Shown piece after piece: positions 46,910-56,632 of a DNA stretch of 64,000 nt. Origin of the DNA: Gammaproteobacteria bacterium (GTDB lineage Bacteria > Pseudomonadota > Gammaproteobacteria > Ga0077536); contig JADLGE010000083.1 in NCBI GenBank assembly GCA_020849475.1, forward strand, positions 1-64,000. Direction: 5' to 3'. The position numbers and the translations under genes are program-made. Every line of letters starts with the position of its first letter. Position 1 is the first letter of the stretch. The notes beneath the pieces were generated by a model. That model had not been told where the DNA came from. It worked only from the letters and a program-made list of their open reading frames with translations, and did not search any database.

Positions 46910-49675
46910 ATGGACTGGCTGAGCGTTGGCCTGTGGGTCGGGGTGGCGATGGTGATGCTGTTCGCCGCGCGTTATGGGCTAGTGCTCCTGACCTTGCATC
47001 GCCTGCGGCTGGCGCCGGCGGCGCCAGCCGTGCACATCGATATCACGGAGGTGCCGGCCTCCCATGCGGAGCTGCTGGCCTTGGCGGCGCCGCGTCTCGA
47101 GGCACTGGGCTTCACCTTGCAATACGCATCGAGGGGGCAGGCCATGCTGGTCACCAACCAGCCCTGCCCGAGTTACAGCACCACCTGGTGGCAGGCCGAG
47201 CATGGCGTGTGGGCAGTGGTATCGCTCGACGAGCAGCCGGAATACGACAGGCTCTATCACGTCGCCTTCTACAGCTTCTACGCAGCGCCACCGCATCTGT
47301 ACAGCGTGGCGTGCCACGCCCATGAACTGGTGGCGGTGCATCCGCAATTCAGCCTGGCCGACAGCGGGGCCGATCTCGCTCACCAATGGCAGATGCATCT
47401 CGAGCGCATGGCGACACGCAGCGCGGACCGTCTCATCACCGAACATGACAAGGTTGCTGACATCGAGCGTCGCCTCGCCGCCGAGACCCGCGCGGCTTTG
47501 GGGGATACGGACGACTTCACGGTGCATGCCGACGGCACAGCGCAGCTGACGTGGCGTGGCGCTTGGCGTTACATGCGGCGTTACCTGGCCGGCATACAAG
47601 CTCTGCATCAGCACCCACTCGCAGCTGCGGATGCCAATGGCATCGCCGCGACTGAGCCGCAGGCACGCCGCCTGCGGGCGCAGGCCGATGTCATTGCCAT
47701 ACGCACCGCACTCGCGGCCGCGCAGGTCGACACCAGCTATCGCGCCAAAGGCCTGTTGTTGCTCATCACCGGCATCGCCTCGCTGCTGCTGTTTGGCTGG
47801 CGTTTCGACTGGCTGTTCAGCGTGGTGCTGGTGGCGGTATTGCTGTTGCACGAACTCGGGCACCTGGCGGCGATGCGTTGGGCAGGCTATCGAGACCTCA
47901 AGATATTTTTCATTCCCTTCATCGGTGCGATGGTCAGCGGTCGCGAACAGCAGGCGACCGCGGGCCAGAAAATGCTGGTGCTGCTGGCCGGACCCGTGCC
48001 GGGCATCGTGCTCGGCTGCGCGTTGTTGCACGGTTATGCCAGTCAATGGTGGCCGCCATTGTCGTGGCTGCCCGCCGCGGCCAGCCTGCTCATGGTCGTC
48101 AACGTCTTCAATCTCCTGCCGTTGGTGCCGCTCGACGGCGGACGGTTCTTCGATCTTTTGTTGATGGCGCGACTGCCGCGTTGGCGCGGTGTTTTTGCCG
48201 CGTGCAGCGCGCTTGGCATGCTGGCGGCGGGCCTATGGTTCGAGGCGCCGCTCATGATCGGCCTGGGCAGCGTGCTGTTGCTGGGAGTGCCATCCGCGCT
48301 GCGTGAGGCGCGCCTGGTGGCGGCATTGCGCCGCGTGCACCGCGAAGGCTACGACAGCGACGGCGCATGGCTCACGGCCTTGACCGGATTACTGCTCGAT
48401 GCGCCCTACGCCGCGCTGCCCTATGGGCGTCGTCAGTTGCTCGCACGTAGCATCACCGCCAGCAGCCTCGCGCCCGCGCCGTCGCTGACGACCGTAGCCG
48501 CGGGTATATGCCTTTATGTGTTTGCACTGGCCCTGCCGGTGTGGACGTTCGCGCAGCATGGCGTCGATATCCTCGGCACCATCGGCATGGGCGCCGTCAG
48601 CGCAACGCTGCCACCGTCGCAGGCCGACATCGACGCAAACCTCGAGGCTCACATTGCCGCCGCGGCGGATGACGCGGCGCGTGCGGCGCTGGTCTTGCGC
48701 GCCGCCAGCGCGGCCGAGGACGCCGAAGACTACCCACGGGCGCATGCGTTGTATCAACGCGCGCTGGCGTTGGTGGGGGAAGGCGCCAACGCGCAAACGC
48801 AGCGCGTGGAGGCGACGCTGGGCATGGCACGGAACGCTGAGGAACCCGCAACCATCAAGCCCATGCTTGAACGATTGTTGACGACCCTCAACGCTTCAGA
48901 CAACGCCACGCGTTTGCTGCGTGCCCGTGTATTGAGCGCCATGAGCCAGGATTTCACGCCCGCCGGCAGGCCATCTGATATTGCGCGTCTCAGCGAAGTC
49001 GTGGCGATACGCACAGAGCTCCTGCCCGCCGACGACTTCGGTGTGCTCGATGCGCGGCAGTCGCTCGCGTGGCAACTGTGGCAGGACGACCAAGCAGCAG
49101 AGGCGGTGGTGCAGTTGCGTGCCCGATTCGAAGCGGTCATGGCCGCGTGCCCGCCTGACTGTGCACCGGACCAGGCCTGGCTGCGCAGCCAGGCGTATCT
49201 TGATTACGGATGGTTGCTGCTGGCGCTGGGCAAGCGTGCCGATGCCACGCGGCTGGTGAATGACTACGCCGCACGTATCAGCGCCACGACGCCTGCCGAC
49301 TTCGCGAAGGATGAGCGCGTGGCGGTGCTGCATGGGTGGATACGCGATGCGGGGGGCGACCACACTGGCGCTGCCGCCGGGCTATCGAGCTTGATTGCAC
49401 GGCAAGCCGACTCCCACGCCACGTTCACGGATCTCCAGGGGCTGATCGATCTCGCCATCTTCAGCGAGCGCGGTGGTGATGAACTGGCGGCGGCGCGTTG
49501 GCGCGAACGCCTGCAGGCGCGCGTGGCGGCGCTGCGGCAGCGCAATCCGGCACTGAACCTGGCTTGGCTGCAGCACGCGCGCAGCGCGCCCTATGCCTGG
49601 CAGCGCATACGCCTCGATGCCGAGTTGGCATGGCTCGCGCAGCGCGAGCCGGCTTTGCTGGAAGCGGCGCCGTAG
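46910..49675 (+). CDS. Large M50-type membrane metalloprotease with helical C-terminal region
   Basis: 921 aa. After an N-terminal helix (about 4-26) and a ~220-residue soluble region, several membrane helices (about 280-470) carry the zinc motif H314-E-L-G-H318 and the second M50 motif N-x-L-P-L-V-P-L-D409-G-G, both intact. The active centre is therefore that of a site-2/SpoIVFB-like intramembrane protease. A further helix near 530-550 is followed by ~360 alpha-helical residues resembling TPR/SEL repeats (AASAAEDAEDYPRAHALYQRALALVG), presumably periplasmic. Typical RseP PDZ domains are missing. The combination is unlike standard RseP; it may cleave an unknown membrane substrate or a peptide. 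It is transcribed alone, 178 bp from VOC. Confidence 0.75.
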   Translation: MDWLSVGLWVGVAMVMLFAARYGLVLLTLHRLRLAPAAPAVHIDITEVPASHAELLALAAPRLEALGFTLQYASRGQAMLVTNQPCPSYSTTWWQAEHGVWAVVSLDEQPEYDRLYHVAFYSFYAAPPHLYSVACHAHELVAVHPQFSLADSGADLAHQWQMHLERMATRSADRLITEHDKVADIERRLAAETRAALGDTDDFTVHADGTAQLTWRGAWRYMRRYLAGIQALHQHPLAAADANGIAATEPQARRLRAQADVIAIRTALAAAQVDTSYRAKGLLLLITGIASLLLFGWRFDWLFSVVLVAVLLLHELGHLAAMRWAGYRDLKIFFIPFIGAMVSGREQQATAGQKMLVLLAGPVPGIVLGCALLHGYASQWWPPLSWLPAAASLLMVVNVFNLLPLVPLDGGRFFDLLLMARLPRWRGVFAACSALGMLAAGLWFEAPLMIGLGSVLLLGVPSALREARLVAALRRVHREGYDSDGAWLTALTGLLLDAPYAALPYGRRQLLARSITASSLAPAPSLTTVAAGICLYVFALALPVWTFAQHGVDILGTIGMGAVSATLPPSQADIDANLEAHIAAAADDAARAALVLRAASAAEDAEDYPRAHALYQRALALVGEGANAQTQRVEATLGMARNAEEPATIKPMLERLLTTLNASDNATRLLRARVLSAMSQDFTPAGRPSDIARLSEVVAIRTELLPADDFGVLDARQSLAWQLWQDDQAAEAVVQLRARFEAVMAACPPDCAPDQAWLRSQAYLDYGWLLLALGKRADATRLVNDYAARISATTPADFAKDERVAVLHGWIRDAGGDHTGAAAGLSSLIARQADSHATFTDLQGLIDLAIFSERGGDELAAARWRERLQARVAALRQRNPALNLAWLQHARSAPYAWQRIRLDAELAWLAQREPALLEAAP

Positions 49676-49690
49676 CTCAGCGCACGCGCA

Positions 49691-50881
49691 TCAACTCAGG
49701 ATCACCGGCGGCGCGAGCGGTTCCATGCCGAGCATCATGCGCCCGGCTGATTCAATCTGGTTGACTGCCACTGCGAAATGCTGAGTCGCGGCGTGCGCGT
49801 CGCGCAGCGAACGCTGCAGCGGGTTGCGTCGATAATTGGCGTTGGCGCCCGACAGTGTGAACATGATGTCGGTGGCGCGCGCGCAGTTGTGCACGGCCTT
49901 GGTCGCGGCCAGCAGCATGTTGGCGCGCGCCTCGAACGAGACCTCTTCTTCGCGCGCGATGAACTCGCCGAATTCGCGCAAGGCGTCCTTCAACCATGCG
50001 CGCGAACCGCGCACCAGCGCCACCGCATCGGCGAGACCGATGTGGAAAGTCGGACGCTCACGCAGGGTGACCTTGCTGGCGACACCGGTCTTGGTCTGCG
50101 CAATCTCAACCGCGCGGTCAATCGCACCTTGCGCAATGCCGATGGCAATGAAGCCGGCCTGCATCACGCCCGTGGCATAGGATGGGTAGCGATACAAAGG
50201 CCCGCTGAAATGTCGCGCATCGGGCCGCATGTTGCGACCGAAAGCCCAGCTCATGTCCTGCGGCACGAATACGTCGTCGAGAATCACATCGTGACTGCCG
50301 GAGCCGGCGAGGCCGCTCACGTCCCAGGTCTCGTCGATGGTGTAGCTCGAGATTGGCACGAAGCACGCGCGCGTGCGCGGCGCGCCGTGCTCGTGGAACA
50401 AGGGCGTAGCGCCGTCGTATTCCTGGCACAGCACGAAATACCAGCTGCAGTGCTGGCAACCGCTGGCGAATTGCCAGCGGCCCGTGACGCGATGCCCACC
50501 CTCGACACGCAGCGCGCGGCCGAAAGGAAAGAACGCCGAGCCGGTCACGACTTCGGGTTGATTGGCGAAGATGGTTTCGATGGACGTCGGCGCCATCGGC
50601 GAAGTGAACAAGGTGTTGACGTTGCCGATGAAGGCACACCAGCCGGCCGAGCCATCGATGCGTGAAATCGCTTCCAGGCACTCGGCGAATTCGAGCGGTG
50701 CGAGTTCCGAGCCACCGAGCGAGCGCGGCAGGTAGAGCTTGAACAGGCCCGCCTCGATCAGCGCCTTGACCACCGGCGGCGCGAGGCGACGCTGCTGCTC
50801 GGCGCTGTCGGCGTGGGCTGCGATGAGCGGTGCGAGCCGCGCGATGCTGGCGAGGTGCTCTTGCATTACTTCGGTGCTCAT
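49691..50881 (-). CDS. Acyl-CoA dehydrogenase-like flavoprotein (possible monooxygenase)
   Basis: 396 aa from the ATG at 50881 (GGAGCG upstream); the frame opens at 51013 without homology. Acyl-CoA dehydrogenase fold: an N-terminal helical domain (HADSAEQQRRLAPPVVKALIEAGLFKLYLPRSLGGSEL), a middle beta domain (VTGRWQFASGCQHCSWYFV, SGSHDVILDDVFVPQDMSW) and a C-terminal helical domain ending in LRDAHAATQHFAVAVNQIESAGRMMLG. This form is shared with flavin-dependent HpaB/DszC/HsaA-type monooxygenases rather than beta-oxidation enzymes, as no acyl-CoA catalytic glutamate is apparent. It is last on the minus-strand side of the catabolic cluster. Confidence 0.82.
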   Translation of the reverse strand: MSTEVMQEHLASIARLAPLIAAHADSAEQQRRLAPPVVKALIEAGLFKLYLPRSLGGSELAPLEFAECLEAISRIDGSAGWCAFIGNVNTLFTSPMAPTSIETIFANQPEVVTGSAFFPFGRALRVEGGHRVTGRWQFASGCQHCSWYFVLCQEYDGATPLFHEHGAPRTRACFVPISSYTIDETWDVSGLAGSGSHDVILDDVFVPQDMSWAFGRNMRPDARHFSGPLYRYPSYATGVMQAGFIAIGIAQGAIDRAVEIAQTKTGVASKVTLRERPTFHIGLADAVALVRGSRAWLKDALREFGEFIAREEEVSFEARANMLLAATKAVHNCARATDIMFTLSGANANYRRNPLQRSLRDAHAATQHFAVAVNQIESAGRMMLGMEPLAPPVILS

Positions 50882-50963
50882 GGCGCTCCTGCTCGAGTGA
50901 TGGAAGTCGCACGCATCATGTGGCGCGTCATGGCCGCTGTACAAGCCCGTGCGGCGCCGCCTT

Positions 50964-52250
50964 TCAGTCCTCGGCGATGCGGCTGTGGCGCCGGGTGTCG
51001 GGCATGAACACATAGACCAGCAGCGAGCAGGCGATGACGATGCTCACATAGCTGTAGAACCAGGTCTCGTGGCCAGCCTGCTTGAAGGCCAGCGCCACAT
51101 ATTCGGCGGTGCCGCCGAACAGGGCATTGGCCAGCGCGTAGGGCAGGGCGACGCCGAGCGCGCGCACCTCGGTCGGGAAGAGTTCGGCCTTGACCACCGC
51201 GTTGACCGAGGAATACAGCGACACTATCAGCAGCGAACCCGTCACCAGCATGAAGGCGGTGAGCATGTCGCGCGTCGCCGCCAGCGTCGACAACAGCGGC
51301 CAGGTGAGCGTTGCACCGAGCACGCCGAAGGCCAGCAGGATGACGCGCCGTCCGACCTTGTCGGACAGCGCGCCGATCACGGGCTGCACCAGCGTGAAGA
51401 CCACCAGTGCGCCGGCAATGATGCGGCTGGCCTGATCGGTGCTGAAGCCCGAGGTATTGACCAGGAATTTCTGCATGTAGGTCGAGTAGGTATAGAACGA
51501 CAGCGTGCCGCCGGCGGTGAGGCCGATGACGGTCAGCGACTCGCGCGGGTGGCGGCGCAAGAGATCCATGGTGGTCGTGCGTGGTCCACGGCGCTGTTGG
51601 AACGACGGCGTTTCGTCCATGCCGCGTCGCAGCCAGAACACCGCCATTGCAAGACCGCCACCGACGAAAAACGGTACGCGCCAACCCCAGGCCTGCATCT
51701 CGGCCGGCGACAGCAGCGCACTCAAGGCCAGCAGCAGGCCCATGGCGATGAGCTGGCCGAGAATCAAGGTCGAATAAAACACACCAGACCACATGCCGCG
51801 ATTGCGCCGCGCCGCCATTTCCGCGAGATAGGTGGCGGATACGCCGTATTCACCGCCCATGCTCGCGCCCTGCAGGATGCGCGCGAAGACGAGGATGGCC
51901 GGCGCCGCCGCGCCGATCTGCGCCTGCCCCGGACACAGCGCAATCATCAATGACCCGAAGCACATGAGATTGACCGACACCACCATCGCCGCGCGGCGTC
52001 CGGCGCGGTCGCCATACAGACCCATCAGCCACGCGCCGACAGGCCGCGCAAAAAAGCCCACGCCGAACACCGCCGCGGTATTGAGCAACTGGCTGGTCTG
52101 GTCCTGGTGCGGGAAAAACACCTTCGAGAAGTAGAGGCCGAAAGCCGCGTACACGAACCAGTCGAAGCTCTCGACGACGTTGCCGGCCGCGCCGGCGATG
52201 ATCGAGCGCAAGCGGTTCGCGCCGTGCGTCTCGGGGTGGGGTGCGGTCAA
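50964..52250 (-). CDS. MHS-family (KgtP-like) MFS symporter
   Basis: 428 aa from a TTG at 52250 with GAGGA 6 nt upstream; no ATG is in frame before the first helix. Twelve helices. The start AAGNVVESFDWFVYAAFGLYFSKVFFP and RPVGAWLMGLYGDRAGRR are diagnostic of metabolite:H+ symporters (KgtP, ShiA, ProP), and GGEYGVSATYLAEMAARRNRGMWSGVF completes the signature. Likely an uptake system for an organic acid or amine used by the neighbouring catabolic enzymes. No gene lies in the 150 bp to the aminotransferase gene. Confidence 0.88.
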   Translation of the reverse strand: MTAPHPETHGANRLRSIIAGAAGNVVESFDWFVYAAFGLYFSKVFFPHQDQTSQLLNTAAVFGVGFFARPVGAWLMGLYGDRAGRRAAMVVSVNLMCFGSLMIALCPGQAQIGAAAPAILVFARILQGASMGGEYGVSATYLAEMAARRNRGMWSGVFYSTLILGQLIAMGLLLALSALLSPAEMQAWGWRVPFFVGGGLAMAVFWLRRGMDETPSFQQRRGPRTTTMDLLRRHPRESLTVIGLTAGGTLSFYTYSTYMQKFLVNTSGFSTDQASRIIAGALVVFTLVQPVIGALSDKVGRRVILLAFGVLGATLTWPLLSTLAATRDMLTAFMLVTGSLLIVSLYSSVNAVVKAELFPTEVRALGVALPYALANALFGGTAEYVALAFKQAGHETWFYSYVSIVIACSLLVYVFMPDTRRHSRIAED

Positions 52251-52400
52251 GTTTGATCCTCAAGGGCAGAACAGGGCGTCGGCCGTCGGCCATTGTCGCC
52301 GATTCGTGGGCTGAAGTCCGAGGCCCGGACGTGCGGTGTTGGCTGGCGCATGCCGCGTCCGCAGTCGCGGCGTCTCGCGCTCGGCGAGGCGTTCAGGCGG

Positions 52401-53741
52401 TCAGCAGAAGCCCTCATCGCGCATTTCGCGCACCGTGTCCTCGAAGGCTGATACGAGTGTATCGATATCGCTCATCGTCATCGGTGTAGAGAGCGCGCCG
52501 ATGCCGCGCATCGAGAGCTGGATGCCGCGATTGCACAGGCCGAGAAAGGTCAGCAGGTTGCGCGTAGCGTCGGCGCTCTCGACGGCGCGCGCGTCGGTGA
52601 GTGGCACCTCGGTCCAATGCACCTGGAACAGCGAGCCGGCGCCGCACACCTGGGCCGGCAGGCGTTGTCGCTCGATGACCGTCGTGAGTTTGGCGCGGGC
52701 GGCATCGCCGAGGCTGTTGATATGGGCAATCGCGCTTTCGTCCAGCAGTTCCATGGCGGCGAGTCCGGCCGCCATGGTCATGGGATTGGCGCTGAAGGTA
52801 CCGAGATTGGCGACCGCGCCATCGGCTTCGAGGCAGGCCATGAATTCCCTCCGTCCGCCGACCGCGCCGACCGGAAAGCCGCCGCCGATGATCTTGGCCA
52901 TGGTCGTGAGATCGGGATCGAAGCCGTAATAGCCCTGCGCGCCGCCTACCGCATGCCGCAGCGTGATCACTTCGTCGCAGATGAGCACGATGCCGGCACG
53001 GCGCGTCTCGTCGCGCAGGGCGCGCAGGAATGCCGGCTGTGCGGGAATGACGCCGCCGGCGCCCTGGATGGGCTCGACGATGATGGCGGCGAGTTCGTGA
53101 CCATGGATGGTGATGGCTTCGCGCACTGCCTCGACGTCGTTGTAGCGCATCAGCACGACGTCGGCGCAGGCGGCCTGCGGCAGACCGCCGACGTCGGCGT
53201 GAGGGGCAGTCACCCCTACCGGGTCATTCGGTGCGCGCAGGCCGTGACCGCCCACCATCACGAAATCCGACCAACCGTGATAACCGCCTTCGAACTTGCC
53301 GATACGGTTGCGACCGGTCACCGCGCGCGCGATGCGCAGAGCGACCATCACCGCCTCGGTGCCGGAGCTGTTGAACACTACCTGCTCGAGGCTGTGCACC
53401 CGTTCGCACAGGTATTCGGCGAGCGCCAGCTCCTGCGCGCCCGGTGCTGAATAGGTCGTGCCGTGCGCGAGCTGACGATGCACCGCGGCGATGATGTGTG
53501 GATGGCCGTGACCGTGCACCAGCGTGGTGTAGTTGTTATGGAAGTCGATGCGCGTGTTGCCGTCGATATCGATGCCGGTCACGCCGTCGGTCTTATCGAT
53601 ATAGAACGGGAACGGAGGATGGCGCAGCAGCGAGCGCGAAGTGCCGCTCGGTATGCGCTGCCCGGCGCGTGCGGCGTGTTGGCGCGAGCGCGCATTCTGG
53701 GCGAGATAGGTCTGCCAGGCGCGGCTGTGTTCGATATTCAT
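52401..53741 (-). CDS. Class III aminotransferase, glutamate-1-semialdehyde mutase-like
   Basis: 446 aa. A PLP-dependent fold-type I enzyme. K283 in TTMAKIIGGGFPVG is the Schiff-base lysine; CDEVIT gives the Asp that pairs with PLP N1, and NSSGTEAVMVALRIARAVTGRNRIGKFEGGYHGW is close to HemL. Being beside GntR, a symporter and hydantoinase genes, and not beside hem genes, it is more probably a catabolic aminotransferase or aminomutase than the tetrapyrrole enzyme. Its ATG overlaps the end of the gntR gene by 4 bp, so they are translationally coupled. Confidence 0.85.
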   Translation of the reverse strand: MNIEHSRAWQTYLAQNARSRQHAARAGQRIPSGTSRSLLRHPPFPFYIDKTDGVTGIDIDGNTRIDFHNNYTTLVHGHGHPHIIAAVHRQLAHGTTYSAPGAQELALAEYLCERVHSLEQVVFNSSGTEAVMVALRIARAVTGRNRIGKFEGGYHGWSDFVMVGGHGLRAPNDPVGVTAPHADVGGLPQAACADVVLMRYNDVEAVREAITIHGHELAAIIVEPIQGAGGVIPAQPAFLRALRDETRRAGIVLICDEVITLRHAVGGAQGYYGFDPDLTTMAKIIGGGFPVGAVGGRREFMACLEADGAVANLGTFSANPMTMAAGLAAMELLDESAIAHINSLGDAARAKLTTVIERQRLPAQVCGAGSLFQVHWTEVPLTDARAVESADATRNLLTFLGLCNRGIQLSMRGIGALSTPMTMSDIDTLVSAFEDTVREMRDEGFC

Positions 53742-54430
53742 GGCTGTCGACTCCGCACGCTTTCAACGAAAGCGCGAAACTGTTCGAGGTCGCGCTGCTT
53801 GATGCCCTGTGCTGCTTCGGCATCATGCGCCGCGATGGCTTCGATCAGCGCTGCGTGGTTGGACCACGACTGCGCAAAATAGGCTGGGCGTTCGGCCAGC
53901 ATGACGCGCACCGCAGCGCTACAGTGCGGCACGCTCTGCATGCGCAGCACTTCGATGAGACGCAGCAGCACCGGGCTTCTCGCCGCCTGGTAGACGGCGA
54001 ATTGAAACGCGTTGTTGCGTTCGAGCGCGCCGTGCAGGTCGCTGGCGCGGCCAGCGACCTCCACTTCGCGGCACAGGGTCGTCATCTGTTCGATGTCAGC
54101 GGTCGTGGCGTGGCGCGCCGCGCGCGCCGAGGCGTCGCCTTCGAGCGTGATGCGCAGATCCCAGATGTCGGCGGCGGCGGCGCTGTCGAGTTGCGGCACC
54201 ACGATGCCGCGATTGGGCAGCACCGCGAGGGCGTTCTCCGCCGCGAGCCGCGACACCGCCTCACGCACCGGCATCATGCTGGTGCCGAGTTCATCGGCGA
54301 GTTGGCGCAGGGTGAGCACCGCGCCCGGTTCGAGGCGACCGGACAACAGCGCGCTTTTCAAACCTTCATAGGCGAGCCCGTTGAGCGTCACGCGCTCGAC
54401 GCGGGAAAAAACCGGCGCAGGACTGGCCAT
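53738..54430 (-). CDS. GntR-family (FCD) regulator of the catabolic cluster
   Basis: 230 aa from the ATG at 54430; an upstream in-frame start at 54472 overlaps the operator. Winged HTH (about 15-75: LAYEGLKSALLSGRLEPGAVLTLRQLADELGTSMMPVREAVSRLAAENAL), then the FCD all-helical ligand domain with metal-binding type residues (DLRITLEGDASARAARHAT, NNAFQFAVYQAARSP, SWSNHAALIEAIAAHDAEAA). It is divergent from hyuA with a perfect palindrome in the shared promoter, the standard autoregulatory layout. Confidence 0.9.
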   Translation of the reverse strand: MASPAPVFSRVERVTLNGLAYEGLKSALLSGRLEPGAVLTLRQLADELGTSMMPVREAVSRLAAENALAVLPNRGIVVPQLDSAAAADIWDLRITLEGDASARAARHATTADIEQMTTLCREVEVAGRASDLHGALERNNAFQFAVYQAARSPVLLRLIEVLRMQSVPHCSAAVRVMLAERPAYFAQSWSNHAALIEAIAAHDAEAAQGIKQRDLEQFRAFVESVRSRQP

Positions 54431-54465
54431 GGCGGCTCCATGTGGCGAGGACCGCCGCAGTCTAA

Positions 54466-54495
54466 TTGACATCTGTGATCACAGCTACCTATAGT
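54466..54495 (+). promoter_or_regulatory. hyuA promoter with GntR-type operator in its spacer
   Basis: TTGACA (54466-54471), 18-nt spacer, TATAGT (54490-54495). The spacer holds the perfect 12-bp palindrome CTGTGATCACAG (54473-54484), which is of the TGTGATCACA class bound by FadR/LldR-type GntR regulators. A bound regulator would block RNA polymerase. The same site can also govern the divergent gntR gene. Confidence 0.78.
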
Positions 54496-54518
54496 CCGGC
54501 GCAATGTACGAATGACGG

Positions 54519-56618
54519 ATGAGCGGCATGGCAGACCGGCGTAGCGAACAGGCTTGGCGCATCAGCGTTGATACCGGCGGCACGTTCACCGACGTGGTGG
54601 TGGTCGATGACAGCGGACGCTTCACCATCGGCAAGGCCTTGACCACGCCGGCCCGCATCTTCGGAGGCCTTACCGCGGCGCTGGCCGACGCGGCGCAGAA
54701 GCTTGAGCTCAGCATGGCTGAAGTGCTGGCCCGCACATCGATCTTCATCTACGGCACCACGCGCGCGACCAATGCCATCGTCACCGGCTCGGTGGCGAAG
54801 ACCGCCTTCCTGACCACGGCCGGCTTCCCCGACATCCTCGTGCTGCGTGAAGGCGGCAAGTTCAATCCCCACGATTTCTCCACGCCCTTTCCCAAGCCGT
54901 ATATCCCGCGCCGCCATACGTTCGAGATCGAGGAGCGCATCGGCGCCACGGGCAAAGTGGTGAAGCCGCTCGATGAGGCGCAGGCTGAAAGCGTGCTGCG
55001 CGACATCCGCGCGCTGGGATTCGAGGCGCTGGCGGTGGCCTTGCTGTGGGCTACCGCCAACCCCATGCACGAGCGGCGTCTGGCCACACTCATCGAGCAA
55101 CACCTGCCGGGCGTGCCCTATACGCTCGGCCATGCGCTCAACCCGATACTGCGCGAATACCGGCGCGCGTCGTCGGTCGCCATCGATGCCTCGATCAAAC
55201 CCTTGATGCAGGCGCATCTGCGCGACCTGCAGAGCGATCTGCGCGACGCTGGCTACCGTGGCGAGCTCTTGATCAGCACCACCATCGGCGGCTGTATCGA
55301 TGTCGAAAGCGTCATCGAGCGGCCGATTCATACCGTGCGCTCGGGGCCGGCCATGGGCCCGGTCGCGGGGCGACGCTACGCCGCGCTCGAAGCGCGCGCC
55401 GAGCCAGCGCTGGTGGTCGACACCGGTGGCACGACTTTCGACGTCAGCCTGGTGCGCGACCAACACATCGCCATCACCCAGGAAACCTGGCTCGGCGAGC
55501 GCTTCACCGGCCACATGCTTGGCATTCCCGCCGTCGACGCGCGCAGCGTCGGCGCCGGCGGTGGTTCCATCGCGTGGCTGGACGACGCGGGCTTGCTGCA
55601 TGTCGGACCGCACAGCGCGGGGGCGGAGCCAGGGCCGGCCTGCTATGGCCGTGGCGGCACGCGCGCCACCGTCACCGATGCGGCGCTGGTGCTCGGTTAC
55701 CTCGACCCGGAATTCTTCCTCGGCGGTCGCATGCGTCTCGACACCGACGCGGCACGGCGCGCCATCAACGGCATTGCCGCGCTGCTCGGCATCAGCGCCG
55801 AGCAGGCGGCCTATTCCATCTTCGCGGTTTCCAACGAGACCATGATCAACGCCATCAAGGACATCACCGTCAGCGAAGGCATCGATCCTTCTGAAGCGGT
55901 GATCGTGGCCGGCGGCGGCGCGGCCGGACTCAACATCGTTTCGATAGCGCGCGAGTTGCAATGTCGTGCCGTCATTGCGCCGCGCACCGCCAGCGTGCTG
56001 TCCGCCTGCGGCATGCAATTCTCGGACGTCCAGGCCGAAGCCAGCGCCGCGGCGCCGACCCGCTCCGATGCCTTTGACAGAGCATTGGTCAATCGCGCGC
56101 TGGCGGATATCGACGCACGGCTTGATGAATTCGCCGCGCGACTCGCCGCGCGCGGCTTCGATCGGCTCTCACGCCACTACCGCGTCGATGCGCACTACAC
56201 CGCACAAGTGTGGGACTTGAGCGTCGAACTGCCGAGCGCGCGCATCGAAGATGCGGCCGCCGAGGAAGCGCTGGTGGAAGCCTTCCACGCCGCCCATCGC
56301 CGCGTGTTCGAAGTCGAGGATCGCGCCAGCGCGGTGGAATTCCTGAGCTGGACAGGGCGTCTCTCGGTATCGTTGCCCGATATCACGGTGGTGAGCCAGG
56401 GCGCGAGCCATGAGCAAGCGCCGACCCGGCGCCAGGTGTGGTTCGACCTCGACGGCGCAGTCGAGGCGACGGTGGTGCGCGGCGATGCGCTCGCGACAGG
56501 CGCCGAGGTCAGCGGCCCGGCGATCATCGAGGAGGCGACCACCACCTTGATCCTGCCGCCCGGCACGCGCGCGCGGCTGACCACCAACGACAGCTATGTC
56601 ATCGAGTTGAGCGCTTGA
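54519..56618 (+). CDS. hyuA: Hydantoinase/oxoprolinase subunit A (HyuA)
   Basis: 699 aa. An ASKHA-fold ATPase: N-terminal Hydant_A_N (about 8-190: DTGGTFTDVVVVDDSG, YGTTRATNAIVTG), central hydantoinase A domain with VDTGGTTFDVSLVRD, GAGGGSIAWLD and GAEPGPACYGRGG. With HyuB it performs ATP-dependent hydrolysis of cyclic amides such as N-methylhydantoin or 5-oxoproline, or carboxylation in the acetone/acetophenone carboxylase branch. The exact substrate cannot be fixed. An alternative start at 54528 is possible. It heads hyuA-hyuB-aminotransferase, with 14 bp to hyuB. Confidence 0.9.
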   Translation: MSGMADRRSEQAWRISVDTGGTFTDVVVVDDSGRFTIGKALTTPARIFGGLTAALADAAQKLELSMAEVLARTSIFIYGTTRATNAIVTGSVAKTAFLTTAGFPDILVLREGGKFNPHDFSTPFPKPYIPRRHTFEIEERIGATGKVVKPLDEAQAESVLRDIRALGFEALAVALLWATANPMHERRLATLIEQHLPGVPYTLGHALNPILREYRRASSVAIDASIKPLMQAHLRDLQSDLRDAGYRGELLISTTIGGCIDVESVIERPIHTVRSGPAMGPVAGRRYAALEARAEPALVVDTGGTTFDVSLVRDQHIAITQETWLGERFTGHMLGIPAVDARSVGAGGGSIAWLDDAGLLHVGPHSAGAEPGPACYGRGGTRATVTDAALVLGYLDPEFFLGGRMRLDTDAARRAINGIAALLGISAEQAAYSIFAVSNETMINAIKDITVSEGIDPSEAVIVAGGGAAGLNIVSIARELQCRAVIAPRTASVLSACGMQFSDVQAEASAAAPTRSDAFDRALVNRALADIDARLDEFAARLAARGFDRLSRHYRVDAHYTAQVWDLSVELPSARIEDAAAEEALVEAFHAAHRRVFEVEDRASAVEFLSWTGRLSVSLPDITVVSQGASHEQAPTRRQVWFDLDGAVEATVVRGDALATGAEVSGPAIIEEATTTLILPPGTRARLTTNDSYVIELSA

Positions 56619-56632
56619 ACGAGGAGACGCCC

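Noticed and set aside
52401-53741. Assigning hemL (glutamate-1-semialdehyde 2,1-aminomutase)
   Set aside because: Similarity is general for class III enzymes, and the neighbours are catabolic and regulated by GntR, not haem-related.
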